DNA from: Zygnema cylindricum
Taxonomy: Eukaryota; Streptophyta; Zygnematophyceae; Zygnematales; Zygnemataceae
NCBI GenBank assembly: GCA_037447655.1
Contig: JBBHKE010001600.1
Span: 1 to 64,000 of the forward strand
DNA: 64,000 bases
Reading direction: 5' to 3'
Under the pieces are notes generated by a model. That model saw only the letters and a program-made list of their open reading frames with translations, had not been told where the DNA came from and did no database searches. Of the stretch, positions 33,089 through 45,680 are shown in pieces. The position numbers and the translations under genes are program-made. Each line of letters starts with the position of its first letter. Position 1 is the first letter of the stretch.

Positions 33089-33297
33089 CGAGGGGGGGGC
33101 TCTTTTCAAAATATAAATGAAACCTAACGTCGCTTCAATATACCGCAACATTAATTTATCGGCATATTGAGTCGATATATCGACAAAATATCTCGATATT
33201 AAGCTTCTCGATATATCAAGACGACATATCGATTATCGGGTGCCCAAAATTAGGTACATCTCGAATATCGGCAAAAGGCCCTCAATACACAACAATA
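32870..33297. mobile_element. Family 2 CGATATATCG-type element interrupted by a C/G homopolymer
   Basis: Left portion with ATATATCGAATATCGAACGG, right portion CTCGATATATCAAGACGACA to CCCTCAATACACAACAATA, the family 2 right end. The centre holds the C15/G-run feature. Confidence 0.55.
33036..33098. repeat. Poly-C then poly-G, hairpin or G-quadruplex forming
   Basis: About 15 C, GGTAGGT, then about 30 G followed by CGAGGGGGGGG. It could fold as a C:G hairpin or a G-quadruplex; the exact lengths may be assembly-sensitive. Confidence 0.85.
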
Positions 33298-33344
33298 GAA
33301 AAAATTGTTGAGAAACTTGAAAAATCTAATGAGGAACCTATTGA

Positions 33345-33784
33345 CGCACCCTAGCACAACGCAGTGGGAGCCCTAATTTACGCGATGAACTACACCCGTC
33401 CCGACATCTTTACCGCCATTGGAATCCTTGGTCGATGCCTACAAAAACCAAGGAAGTTACACAGCTCAACAGCGAAAAAAAGTGCTCAGATATCTCATGG
33501 ATGTAGTCAATTGCACGTTCTTTCTCGGTGGTAAGCATGAAAATATTAAGATTCATGCGGCTACACCTGCAGGAAAATCCACTATCGGATACCTATTCAC
33601 CATCGAAGAAAGGAGTGTCTGAACAAGTTTGGCTGAGCTTTATACTGGCAAAAAGACCACTATCTTCGCCAAAAATTAGAGTTGTCTGGCTCCCATCAAA
33701 AAACTTACTAATCACTCAAATACAATGCATATCGATATGCACTATCACCATCCAAAACATGGCAACAACGAAAGCGGTGGTGTC
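33345..33784 (+). pseudogene. Copia RNase H fragment (host of element F), left part
   Basis: Encodes GALIYAMNYTRPDIFTAIG, LGRCLQKP and KKVLRYLMDVVNCTF, the region between RT and RNase H of a Copia polyprotein. No upstream RT is present and later frames decay. It is broken by F at 33784; the remainder is at 37232-37330 (PIKINYVDILTKGV, the RNase H C-terminal block). Confidence 0.8.
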
Positions 33785-36700
33785 TGTTGAAGAACAATTT
33801 CAGTTGTGTAATTAATGAATTGTACTTTAACAAATGTACTTTTGTGCATATTTTATTTTCAATATAGTAATGTCGTTTCACGTCCCTTTAGGTCGGTTCA
33901 TGTACTTTTATTGTTAATGTACGATACCTTTAGTACTATCCATTTGCAACTTGTAATCATTGTATTTATTTGCCGCGTTGTTTAGCGAAGCGTCACTTAG
34001 CCGTCGCGTCGTTTCAAAAACTACAAACGACGAAGTGTACGTTCACCACATTTATTTTCTATTAAATGAATCTTTTATCCTAAATTCATTGTACTGAATA
34101 TTCCTTTTGTTGTTAACTTTGTTGTCCACCAACTTTGTCTTTGGCTGTCACTAGTTATACCTTTTTGTTCTTTGCGGCTTCGATTCTTTTGTAAACGTCT
34201 TGTACCTAGTCCACTCTACATCTAGAGTTAGGTTTAGTACTTAGCTTGTTGATTTATGTACATTCAAATTTAACCGATTATATTGAGAAGACTTTTTCTC
34301 CCCTATGCTTCTCCCTTTGTATTCTTCTTGTTTCCTTTTGTCTTATCTTTTGCTTTCGTATTCTTCTTTGCCATGGTTTCTCTCTCTTTCATCTTGGATA
34401 TCTTTCTCCAATATCTCTCTCTTTCGCCCACCATGCCCTTACCTTCTACAGTTTATGGGCCCACTATGCTCGTCATCTGTGCAATTTCTCTTCTCCTATC
34501 TATTCCACTTCGTTTTTTCTTTTTTTGGCAAATTATTTCTTTTGGAAGCAAATTATTTTTGAGACATTGTTTAAAGGTTACAATTTTGGTCGTCCCATTT
34601 TTCCATTTTTTTCATTTTGGCTCTTAAAATGCCATTTTTTGGAATTTCCATTTTTTTATTTTTTATTTTTAAAAGGGTTTATTTCTCCTTTTTACCTTTT
34701 GTTTTGTTGGAGCAACCGAAGTTCATTCTTCGAAAATCTCTCCTCCATCCATTTTTTCTTTCTATTCAACATTCTGATTTTGTCTCTCTTTATTTTTCGG
34801 CAATTTGGAGGCCTCCCCGGAGTGTTTGAGTACCTAAAGTTTCGTCTTTGAAGATCCCTCAACATTCAATTTCTACCTCTATCCGCCACTTTACCTTTTT
34901 ACGGACATATTTTCGGTATATTGGAGCATCGGAGGGACTTTTTTTTTTTACCTTCCCTTCCAAATTTTCCCAATTTCCGTTTTTCCACTCAATCATCCAC
35001 CTTATTTTGAGGAAATTTTTTATCTATCCCTAATTTCGGCATTTTGGAGACTCTCCCGGTTTGTTAGAGTACTAGAAGTTTTGTCTTCGAAGATCCCCTC
35101 TACATTCCATTTTGACCTCTATTCGCCATCCTCCATTTATGGGTATTTTTTCGGTTCATTAGAGCATCGGAAGGACTTTTCATTTCTCTTCCAAATTTCC
35201 AACACCGCCATTTTCTCCTCCCATTAACCACTATTGTTTAGTACCTTTTTTTTGGGACCTTTCCATTTCCCCAAATTTTTGTCCTCCCATTGAGCATTTC
35301 TTTATATTTTTACACGCTTCGCCAAATTTTTCTCTTTCTATCTTGCTTTTATTGACAAATTTGTCCTTTATTTTCTCTTCTGTTAACCTTCCGAACACCA
35401 TCAATCATCACAAAGTTTGTAACACCCTTTATACTCTCCCATACTTACAAAGTTGGACGCATTACCATTTTTTTTGTTCTTCCCCTTTTATTTTCTCTTA
35501 CTCTTTCATTCTCTCATTTTTCACTACTATAAATTAGAAGGAGTATTGACATACATTTCTAGTTGTGAAATTCCCACTTTCCACTCTATATAATTCCCTA
35601 TTCATGGACTACCTTTTCACTTAGCCTCTACAATTGTGAAATACCTTTTTTGCATTCACTAAATTCTCTATATGCTCTCCATTTTTTTGCGACATTCTTG
35701 ATTTTTCACTAAATTCTCTTGTTACCATTCACCTTCTCACTTAGCCTTTATAGAGGCCTTTTTGTTTTGGAATCATTTTTCTATCACTTCCATTTTTTCT
35801 CACATTGACTCCGTTTATAATTCCTTTAACCCTTTTCAATCATCTTTTTTATGTATAACACTTTAATTCTCTCATCTTCCCCAATAGTGTCAATGTCTTT
35901 TTAACACTATTTTCTATTTTTTTTAACTTTCTTTACATTCAACGGTTGACGTTTTCTTTAACACAACTATTTTCCATCCTCACATCTATAAACCACCAAC
36001 CATAAACGAACAACCATTAGACAATTGGGCCATTTTCTTTTCCAACCTTTTTTACTTTGGAATCTATTTCTCTCCTTCTTTCTCTTATTGATGCTTTCAA
36101 CATCTTTTTAATTCTTTCTAATCATTATATCATGTTCATCAACTTATGTCACTTGCTTTAACTTTCTCATTTCACATTTTCTCCATCACCATTGTGTGGT
36201 GTTTTTCACTTTCTTTTTCTCCACTCTTTCTATTTCCATTTTGTAGTTCTTGCATTTCACCTTTTATTTTTTCTCCTGCACAAATATTAAATCACCTTCT
36301 CTCTTTGAATCATGGAGGATTTCTTCTTACAAACCTCTTTCTACTTGAATCATACATCACACATTTCTTTTTTGTTTTTTTTTTTTAATTTACCAATTCA
36401 TCATATTTTATCATCCACCTCTTTTAATGATATGTTTTCAACATTATGCTGAGTTTGTTTTCATTTTTTTATTCAGGGCTCAGTTTTTGCCTTAAATCTT
36501 TTCCCAAATTTTAACTTCCACAACCATTCTTCCCTTTCCACAACTAAAATCGAGAGGGAGTGTTGAAGTACAATTTCAGTTGTGTAATTAGCGAATTGTA
36601 GTTTAACAAATGTACTTTTGTGCATATTCTATTTTCAATATAGTAATGTCGTTTCACGTCCCTTTAGGTCGGTTCATGTACTTTTATTATTAATGTACGG

Positions 36701-37226
36701 TTACCTTTAGTACTATCCATTTGCAACTTGTAATCATTGTATTTATTTGTCGCGTTGTTTAGCGAAGCGTCACTTAGCCGTCGCGTCGTTTCACAAACTA
36801 CAAACGACGAAGTGTACGTTCACCACATTTATTCTCTATTAAATGAATCTTTCATCCTAGATTCCTTGTACTGAATATTCATTTTGTCCTTAACTTTGCC
36901 GTCCATCGACTTTGTCTTTGGTCGTCACTAGTTATACCTTTTTGTCCTTTGCGGCTTCGATTCTTTTGTAAAGTCTTGTACCTAGTCCACTCTACCTCTA
37001 GAGTTAGGTTTAGTACTTAGCTTGTTGATTTCTGTACATTCAAATTTAACCGATTATATTGAGAAGACTTTTTCTCCCTTGTGCTTCTCCTTTGGTATTC
37101 TTTTTGTTTCCTTTTGTCTTATCTTTTGCTTCCGTATTCTTCTTTGCCATGGTTTCTCTCTCTTTCATCTTGGATATTTTTCTACAATATCTCTCTCTTT
37201 CGCCCACCATGCCCTTACCTTTTATA
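33785..37226 (+). mobile_element. Element F: non-autonomous LTR retrotransposon (LARD-like)
   Basis: Two LTRs of 666 bp (33785-34450 and 36561-37226) are nearly identical to each other. Both start TGTTGAAG.ACAATTTCAGT and end ..CCCTTACCTTCTACA / ..TTTTATA. Perfect 5-bp target duplication GTGTC at 33780-33784 and 37227-37231. The primer binding site GTTTATGGGCCCAC (34451-34464) fits the anticodon arm of initiator tRNA-Met; a polypurine tract CGAGAGGGAG precedes 36561. The 2.1-kb interior has no gag or pol, so it depends on another element for mobility. Confidence 0.92.
34795..35230 (+). repeat. Diverged internal tandem repeat of element F
   Basis: Two related blocks of about 240 bp begin near 34795 and 35033. 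They share TTTGGAGRC.CCCCGG.., GAGTAC, GTTTCGTCTTTGAAGATCCC-type and CTCTATCCGCCA-type segments. Confidence 0.65.
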
Positions 37227-37231
37227 GTGTC

Positions 37232-37330
37232 CAATTTATGCCCATCAAAATAAATTACGTAGACATTCTTACTAAAGGTGTTGGAAAAAAAAATGATATT
37301 CGGTGCACGCAAAACAAGTCTCGCTAAATA
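37232..37330 (+). pseudogene. Copia RNase H fragment (host of element F), right part
   Basis: Continues the host frame after F as QFMPIKINYVDILTKGV, the conserved end of Copia RNase H (Y.....VDILTK). Confidence 0.75.
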
Positions 37331-38186
37331 TGATGTTACAAAATGAAAGAGTGGATGTTGACACTTCTACAACAAAACAAATCAAGATACAAAAATTAGA
37401 ACGAATAAGAGGGCACCACACTTAAGTATCAAGGTCACTTTACAAACCAAATTTTGACAAGACTATCGAGAGTGTTGAGCCACGCTATTGAGAAACTAAG
37501 TACCATATACTTCGGCACAAAGACGGCAAAAAAAGCGGGAAACCACGATGCCGAAAGGGCGTGACGATACATCTTTCGGCAAAGATTTTCGGTTTTATTT
37601 TGGTAGACTCGTGTCCACCTTATCGAACGACACGTGGCTTGTGCCACGTGAGAAAATACCAGTGATAGTCCATCAAGACACGTACATTTATCATCCACAT
37701 GTAGCGAATTCACATCTTTTTTAACTGACTAGCAACCTCCCCCGGGGTGGGTAGCCAATTAGAGAACCGGATGGAGCGATTGCTTCGTCAGATGAGTACA
37801 CGTGTACAATCGAACGGTCAGTGTTGACTCTCGGACCTTAGGAGAGTTTTGGTCTGATTTTTTGTAATGTTGTTTAGATAATTAGATGAAAAAAAAAATA
37901 GGGTACGGTTTGGTACGGAAAGATACGGATTTCTAAAAATAACCTCCACTTTTTGACTGATGGGGCTTCACCCTGGGGGTGAGATTCCATAAGTGAAAAA
38001 GTGGGGTTATTTACATGGCGCCGTACTTTTTCGTACAAATTTGTACGATTTTCTTTTGTGTTCGACGAAAAAACCCTAAAAAACCCTAAAAAACCCTAAA
38101 AAACCCTAAAAAACATGTTTCCCGGAAGCTATAAGGATGCTCCAATATTATAGGCGTAAATATTGACCGTTGGATGTTTCACTTTT
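37331..38186. other. Unassigned sequence
   Basis: No gene recognised, except the CCCTAAAAAA repeat near its right end. Confidence 0.35.
38074..38116 (-). repeat. CCCTAAAAAA tandem repeat (telomere-like variant)
   Basis: Four to five copies of AAAAAACCCT; the complementary strand reads AGGGTTTTTT, related to plant TTTAGGG. Confidence 0.85.
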
Positions 38187-41100
38187 TCAGATACGCAAAG
38201 CAATCTCGCGAGGAGAGTTGCTTCCCACTGTTCGTGTATCATTGGTACACGTGAAAAAGAAAAAAAATATCCATCTCAAATAGGTGATCACATGCCTACA
38301 CGTCGTATAAGCCATATGCCTCCTGCCACGGTGGATGCACGCCCACCAAAAATATCCTCGCACGCTCTGTTTGACATCACCCAACCTTCAAAGTTTGCCG
38401 AATCTATTTTCCATCTGCTTCGAAATTTTGATTTCCATTTTCGAAATAAAAATCTGGCCGCAAACTTTTCATACGAAATCCAAATTCGCCTAACATATCC
38501 CTTATCCATATTGATGCCTTGCTTGCGTGGCATGCCGCCATATACACGGCCTCCGTTGAACTTAGTGCGACGGTTGGTTGGAGACGCGCACTCCACGAGA
38601 TCGCTGATCCACCAAACACGAATGCGTATCCGGACGTGGATGTTCCCGAATCGAAATCTCCGCCCCAATCGTTGTCGCAATATCCAACGCACTCCAATGA
38701 TTCGCTTTTAGATTTGAATAAAAGACTGATATCGATAGTACCCGCCAAGTATCGAAATATACGCTTGACGGCCTCCCAATGCGATTTCTTTGGCGCTTGA
38801 CAATATCGATTATAATTGAAACGGCCGCCGAAATATCGGGCAGCGTACCAACACTTAGGTACAATAAGCTCCCAATCACTTCGCGGTACGGTACGTGTAG
38901 CGTCGCTTCTTCCTCGAACTTTCGCAATTGACTTTTCGCGTCCATAGGCGTCGAAATTGGTTTTGCGTCCAGCATGGAAAATCGCGCTAATACCTCCTTA
39001 CAATATTGCGTTTGACTTAACTTTATATCACCATTCTCATGAGGAATCACTTCAATTACCAAAATATATTTTACTTCGCCAAGATCGGTCACTTTAAAAT
39101 GTTGACGCAAGTACGCTTTGAATTCGCGAATCTGGTCAAGACTATCCGACATCATCAAGAAATCCTCGTCGTACACAGAAAATATAATTTGATCCATTCC
39201 TTGTCCTTTCACGTACTCTCCAGAATCTGAAATCGTACGTGTGAAACCAAACTCCAAAAGAACTTTGTGTAGGCGTAGATACCAAGTGCGAGGTGCCTAC
39301 TTCAATCCGTAGAGCGATTTGCGAAGACCCCATACCATGCCTTCCCGTGACGTAACCTTCATATAGACCTCTTCTTCTAAGTCTCCATTTAAGAACGCGG
39401 TCTTCACATCCATTTGATGAACGTGTTTCTTCCTTGCAGCGACAATCGCCATAATCATCCTTAGAGAGTCGAATTTCACAACGGGAGCATATGTCTTTGT
39501 GTAATTTACCCCCTCTTTTTGCAGAAATCCTTTGCATACAAGTCTCGCCTTATATTTTACTATTTCACCCGATGCGCCAGTTTTAGTTTTGACATTTCGC
39601 GTGAATCGCTTTCTTTCCTTTCGGTAATTTTACTTCCTCAAATGTCCGATTTTACACAATTGACTTACGCTCTTTCTCCCATGTCGGCTTCCACTTCGTT
39701 TCCCAATCACACGTTTTTCTTGCCTCCGTGTATAATTGAGGATCGCCGGCCAAATTCTCGCACATTAATTGCTATAAAAGGAATTCTGTCTCTTTCACAT
39801 AGGAGACGAAATAGTGGGAATTTGAATTTTCTTCACCAATTTTGTCATAAGAAAGCCGATTCGGTTTCTTTCCTCTATTCTCTCGAGTACTCCGTCTAAG
39901 AACAGGTACTTGTTCCAAATTTTTCTCTTCCTCAACCATATTTGGTAAACTCTATTTTGAGCTTGAAGATTTTTGACTTTCCGTCGACATTTTGGAATTT
40001 TTGCTCACATTACTCCAAACATCAATGTCAATTTCTAATTTCTCCGAACGCGAATCAACATTTGATTTTCCCTTCTTGATGTTGACAATGGACTCCGACT
40101 CCTCATCCGAATCCGAATCCTCAATATCCGAGAAATTGGCAACATCGTCTACCTCATAAAAATCAAGATTCTTCTTCAATTCCGCCGATTTTTCAATAAC
40201 CGATTTTAAGTCTTCATGAAAATTGACATTTTGGGATTCTTCCACAAAACGACGAACCGAATCAAACACACGGTAAAGATTTCCTTTCGTACTATAGCCC
40301 ACAAAAATTTCGGGCCAACTCCTCGCCGCAAATTTCCCTTTCCTTTTCACTTGATCCACATACACCGCGACATCCCCAAATTCGGAGATGATGGAGAGCC
40401 GGTTTCCGCCCATAAAGTAATTTGAATGGTGTTTTATCATCAAAAACCGAAGTAATTCTTGGATTACAAATGTAATTGGCCGTGAGGATGGCATCTCCCC
40501 ATAATGAGATACTTAGACCGGTCGAATGCACCATCGTCCTCACCATTTCTTGTAAGGTCCTATTTTTCCTTTCGGCTACTCCATTCGATTTCGGAGAATA
40601 AGGTGAAGTGAATTGTTGGGTAATTCCCTTCTCCTTACAATACTTCTCAAATGCGATAAATTTGCCTCCATTATCTGAACGAATGGCTTTCAATTTTCGT
40701 TCGCATTGTCTTTCGGCAAATGCATGCCACTCAATAAAAGTTTCAAGAGCATCCAATTTCCTCTTCAATTATCGCACCTACGAAAATCTTGAATAATCGT
40801 CAACGATGACCATAATATATCGATTTCCTCCAAGGCTCTCCGACTAAATTTGTCCATTTAGATCGACATTGACAAGTTCCAAAGGATGTTGAGCCCAAAA
40901 TTTCACATCTTTCGTAGGATGTGGCTTCCGAATTCGTCGACCTTGACTACATTCATCGCATCCATTTACTTTTTCGCCGGTAGCAAGATCTAATCCTCTT
41001 ACACATGCTGTTTTTATCATTCTCCTCAAATGTATGACACATCCGATAGTGCCATAGCGTTAAATCTCCCTTTAAATCCGATATTTGATTTAGAATGCCT

Positions 41101-43058
41101 GTGGAAAGAGCGTTCTTCCTCGGTCGCCTCCACAAAAGTCGACTATGCATCGGATTGGTGACTTCGCCTTCACCAATTAATTTGCCGTCGCCGCGATATA
41201 TATGAATCGCGGAATCGCCCGTAGCGACTATGCTCCCACCGGCGCGTTGAATTTGAGGTACACTTAATAGATTCATTCAACCGTCCGGAATATAAAGGAT
41301 GTTTAATATACGCGCCTCCGAAATAGTTTCATTTCCAAAACGGTCCCATGTGGGTAAATTCAATCGAACGGTACCCACGGTACCAAGCGCAATAGTTTGT
41401 CCACTTGCGACCGTAACTACCTTTAGTACGGTAAGTGAACGCATGTCGTGAAACAAAGTAGCGTCCATACACACGTGGTGAGACGCCCCCGTGTCAATTA
41501 TCCATTCCTTATTGTGTGCATCATCGCGTGCATCACTTAGTGAATCAATAGTAAGGTGAAGACAAGTGAACGTTTGTCCTCCTTCGCCTCATTCGAAATT
41601 TCCCAAGTCAACAAAATTTCCATGGCTTCCACCATGGCCACCATTACGTCCACGACCACGACCACTATCACGTCCACGGCCACGACCTCCAAAACTGTGA
41701 CTGCCTCTTACTCCTCCGCTTCTAAATTTAGCATTGTTGACTCGTATGGCCTAATTTTCCGCAATTAAAGCATTCTCTCTCCTTTTCCGGACACGAAGCC
41801 GAAATATGACCGGGTCGGTTGCAACGGAAACACAAGACGTTGCTATTATCATTCTGGACGGACCGAGGTCTCGAATTTCCGCCACTATCAAGCCATATCC
41901 CACGACCTCTCCGACCTCCTCCTTTTCCACCCCCACTTCCACGAAAATAATGCAAATCCGCAAATTCGGGAGTGGCCACAATCATGGATCCAGCACCCAA
42001 AGATCCTTTTGAGGAAATGATACGATTACTTTTCGCCATCTTCAAATAACTCACAATAAATTGGTAAGTATTATTTTCCCTCGCAAGTAAAATCTCCTTG
42101 AGGTGGATCCACTTATCCGGTAATACATTCAAAAATCCGGTTACTTTATCCTCCTCCATGATCACTCTCCCATTGTTAGGAAGTTGCTCCATAATAATAT
42201 TGAATCTCTTCACGGCATTGTCAAAATATTCGTTGGATTTCATTTTGAATTGCATGAAATCGGAAAAGACATATTGCCCTTTTTTTTGAATCCCCCTCTC
42301 AAATTGGGATTTCAACGCCTTCCAACTTCCGTGTGCAGTGTTTGCGTGAGGAAATAATCATGCACGGACACCAAGCACGTTTGCATCAATCCGGTAATGG
42401 CCGCAAGATTCTTTCGCTTCCACAAATGACGAGCTTTGCATCTCCGACCGGCATTTTCTCTTCTCCATTGACGACTTTCATAAGACCTCTTTTGATCAAT
42501 TGAGCTTGAATATACTTCTTCCATGGAGGGTAATTCGAACTATTAAAGACAACGGTCTTTTCGGGCATTCGAAACATTTCTATTCCTCCTTGACTATCCT
42601 CCTCTAAATCGAAATCATCATCTAGTTTTTGATTCCCCTACGTATCTCTCTCTTTCTTCTCCCCTTCATCATCATCATCATCAAAATCTCTTCCATCCGG
42701 ATTGCGATCCGGCTCACCGTGAGCTAACTCATCAAACCTCCTATCCACGGCTGAGAACTTCTCATCAATCCGACGCATGAAATTCTCAAAATACTCTCGC
42801 ATTTGATTGTCGAACATCGAGCCACCGACACCTCTATTTTGATCAAACGAATCCGTGGGGAATGATGACTCAAATGCGGCTCCGGATAAAGTGAACTCTC
42901 TTTCTTCTTTGGGAGGATCATGGGGAGTCGGCAGATTTTCCCAAAAATTTCAAGCAGGGGTAGCTGAAGAGGAGGGAGTGATAGGAGACTTCTTTTTGTT
43001 CCTTACTCCCATAACCAAAGAAACACTACAAGGGAGCTCTACCTGCTCCGATACCAAA
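38187..43058 (-). mobile_element. Element G: decayed Copia retrotransposon, minus strand
   Basis: Reading leftward: gag starts near 42577 (VVFNSSNYPPWKKYIQAQ), with two CCHC knuckles at about 41750-41860 (CFRCNRPGHISASC, CFNCGKLGHTSQQC). Protease motif DTGAS at 41481-41498, then a decayed pre-integrase region (LTLWHYRMCHTF). Integrase core at 40768-40292 (IRSDNGGKF, SPKSNGVAERKNRTLQEM), RT at about 39480-38800 (MDVKTAFLNGDLEEEVYM, LRKSLYGLK; catalytic YVDD changed to YDED) and RNase H at 38748-38404 (LSSTEAVYMAACHA). Many stops and frameshifts. The 3' LTR was not recognised. Confidence 0.85.
43037..43058 (-). other. Primer binding site of element G (tRNA-iMet 3' end)
   Basis: Minus strand TTTGGTATCGGAGC directly after the LTR end CA; one mismatch to the canonical TGGTATCAGAGC complement of initiator tRNA-Met. 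Confidence 0.75.
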
Positions 43059-43450
43059 TGAAAGGACCGATAACAAACTCAGGAATCACTAACAAGTAAT
43101 TATAGCAGCAGGAACATTCAGATTATAAAACATTAAATCAACATTGAAGAGACATTCCGAAAAATTCTCACATTAATAAAAACCAAAAGTACATTTTTTT
43201 TTCTTTTTCTTCTATTCCTCCATGTAATCCTCCTATGTATTGTTGATTGATTTTACACAAGTCCATGATTTCCCTTAAATACCACAATAGCCATGGCGCA
43301 ACAGGTGTAAGCGTGCGCCGCCGAGAAACCTCTAGAAATCTGCCACTTGTCCACAGATTAAGCTAGAACACTCTAATCTTCACAAAGGACTGAAACAGTG
43401 CAAAACTACAAACCAAAATGAAAGTACTAGACAAATGTAAAAGTAATATC
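43059..43450 (-). mobile_element. 5' LTR of element G (outer boundary uncertain)
   Basis: Ends in ..GTCCTTTCA next to the primer binding site. The outer TG end could not be fixed because the partner LTR is missing. Confidence 0.5.
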
Positions 43451-44404
43451 GTACTAAACTAGACATATGAAAATTCTAGACGCGAAACGAAACGACAAAT
43501 ATATTTCGCTAAACAAATAGAACTTTATCGAAACGTACGTAAGTGTACTTTCGATACATTCTAGAAAGTTAAGTTTTCCTTTTGCGAAATTGAACCGATT
43601 CTGCGCGCCTACGATTCTTTCAATGAATCGTAATAGTTCACACCAAAATTTCGGCACGTAACTTCGAATGAAGGTGTCTTGTGACACGTCACCCACTTTG
43701 TCGTCATCAAACAAAGGCGCAAAAACAAACCTGCAAATTTTCAAATTTATTATGTTCAAAGGACGACGACGGTGGTTCAAAGTCTTGCAGAATTTTCGCG
43801 CGAAAACAACGAAATAGCCTTTCGGATGTTGTTTTTGCTACTTTAGCTTTTTGGATTATCGTTGGTCCGTTTCACAAAAATACGCTACTTTAACCCGACT
43901 TCAATATCCCCCAATTTTTTGAGGAAGTTAGTTTGTAAGGTTTTCCAAAAATTTCCGAAATCAAAAAAGTCGGTGCCCGAAAATTCGTACATTATTCGGA
44001 CGTTCGTTTGTTGCGGAAGTGAATTTTTTTTTGGTGGGAATAGGCTATGAGCCGTAGTTTAAAAGTAGGCGTATTTATGGTAGGCCTTGGTCGGCGCCTT
44101 TATCTTAAGTCGTGTTATGAGCTTTTCATGTGATCTTCTTAGATCGCTAATTTGATTAGCGACCGTCCGATCGTCCAAATCTGATGGTGTAAATGAAACA
44201 TTTTGGTCCGAATGTTTTAATTGGTCCAATTTTTGGTCTGAATGTTTCAATTTGTCCGAATATGTCCGAATATAATATGGGTCTTAAGGTCATATTGTAT
44301 GTTTTGCATACAATAGGCATATTGTATGGGCCTACTTTCACCTACTTTTGAACTATGGTTTGAGCCAATGGAGCGCAACCCTTTGAATTGTGGGATGGAC
44401 TCCA
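43451..44404. other. Unassigned sequence
   Basis: No gene recognised; GGTCCGAATGTTT / GGTCTGAATGTTT short repeats at about 44200-44275. Confidence 0.35.
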
Positions 44405-44533
44405 CTGTAAACGTGCAAAAAAAAAAAACTGCACAAAAAACCGCACAAAGAAAACCGCACCAAAAAAAATCACACCAAAAAATCGCACTAAAAATCCGCA
44501 CAAAATAAAACCGCAAAAAAAAAAAAACTGCAG
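44405..44533 (+). repeat. AAAAACCGCAC minisatellite
   Basis: About nine diverged 11- to 13-bp units of the type AAAAAACCGCAC, flanked by two CTGCA motifs. Confidence 0.8.
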
Positions 44534-44599
44534 GGGTCTCAAACCTCCCTTTTCATTCACGGCTCTATTGAAATACACTTAAAGCATTCTACACAATAC

Positions 44600-45018
44600 T
44601 TTTAGAGTACTAATTGCTACGCTACAAGTCTAGTACTTTAGTTTAGCGTTCTATACTCTATTTAGTGGAATGTACATACCTCTATTAGAATTAATGATTT
44701 TTGCGTAGGAATCCTTTTAGACTTAGATTCCTTTTACTGTAACTAGTTGTACCTTCATAAGTTACGCTCTAGATTAGATGTACCTTTTAGAGCGTTTTCG
44801 GCTTCCTCTTACTTCGTCTTACTATAAGACTCTCTTGTGTCGTTATGAAAATCACCTAATTGAAAAGACACTCAAACGACAAACCTCTCACTTGTTCCCT
44901 TGTTTGTCGTTGCTCCTTTTCTTGTCTTCTCTACTTTTGCCTTTTCTACACTTTCGGCCTATCTTTTTACATTTTGTCATATTAGTACTTTTGGCCTTTC
45001 ATAGCCTCACATTCAATA
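44600..45018 (+). mobile_element. Presumed 5' LTR of element D (left end not fixed)
   Basis: Pyrimidine-rich sequence ending ..CTCACATTCA before ATAGGTTATG, styled like the end of the F LTR. The left boundary cannot be set because the right half of D is outside or destroyed. Confidence 0.4.
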
Positions 45019-45680
45019 GGTTATGTGTGTATCCCTTCGTCTGTCTCAAACTCTGTGCCGAAATTTCAAGGCGACCATTTTTATGACTGGAAGTTCCAAA
45101 TCCATCATTTGTTTTCCTTTGAAAAAATTCGGGGACACATTAATGGCGCTATCTCGTTGCGTGTCCTTCTTGACGCCTCTCACGCCATTTTTGCTACCGT
45201 TCAAGCAGCTGTCGCTTCATGGGTTGAGAAGGATTCTGTCGTGTTGTCTCGTCTTGTCTTTTCTTTGGACAGCCAGATTGCAAATCGGAATCGCAATGCA
45301 AAAACTTCTCATGAGGCGTGGCAGATTATGTGTCGTGCTTACGAAATTGACACTTGGCCACATCGTTTAGCGCTATATCGACAGTAACTTGGTGCTCTAA
45401 AAGATAAATCTTAATCAATGCTTGTCTTTATTCAAAGAGTTGAATCTTTGGCTGGAAGACTTAAATGCATTAATTACACTATCACTCATGAGGATGTCAT
45501 AAGTACTATTTTGTGTGGATTACCTTTGTCGTTTGACTCTTTTGCAAGTATAGTAAGTACAGATGCGTCCAGTGTCACTTTGTTAGATCGCACTAATCGC
45601 TTATTACACGAAGAGACTCGCCTAAATCTTAACAAACATGTCGTTATTACTGATGGTTCGGCGTTTATTATCCATTCCCT
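45019..45680 (+). pseudogene. Element D gag (Copia), interrupted by element C
   Basis: Contains VPKFQGDHFYDWKFQIHHLF, the conserved gag start of Copia elements. A frameshift near 45390 leads to RVESLAGRLKCINYTI and EDVISTILCGLPLSFDSF (UBN2-type gag). The frame is cut at 45680 by the LTR of C. Confidence 0.8.

Noticed and set aside
34246-34851. Phe/Leu-rich frames in element F that mimic membrane proteins
   Set aside because: T/C-rich non-coding LTR and interior sequence; the same frames restart in the second LTR.
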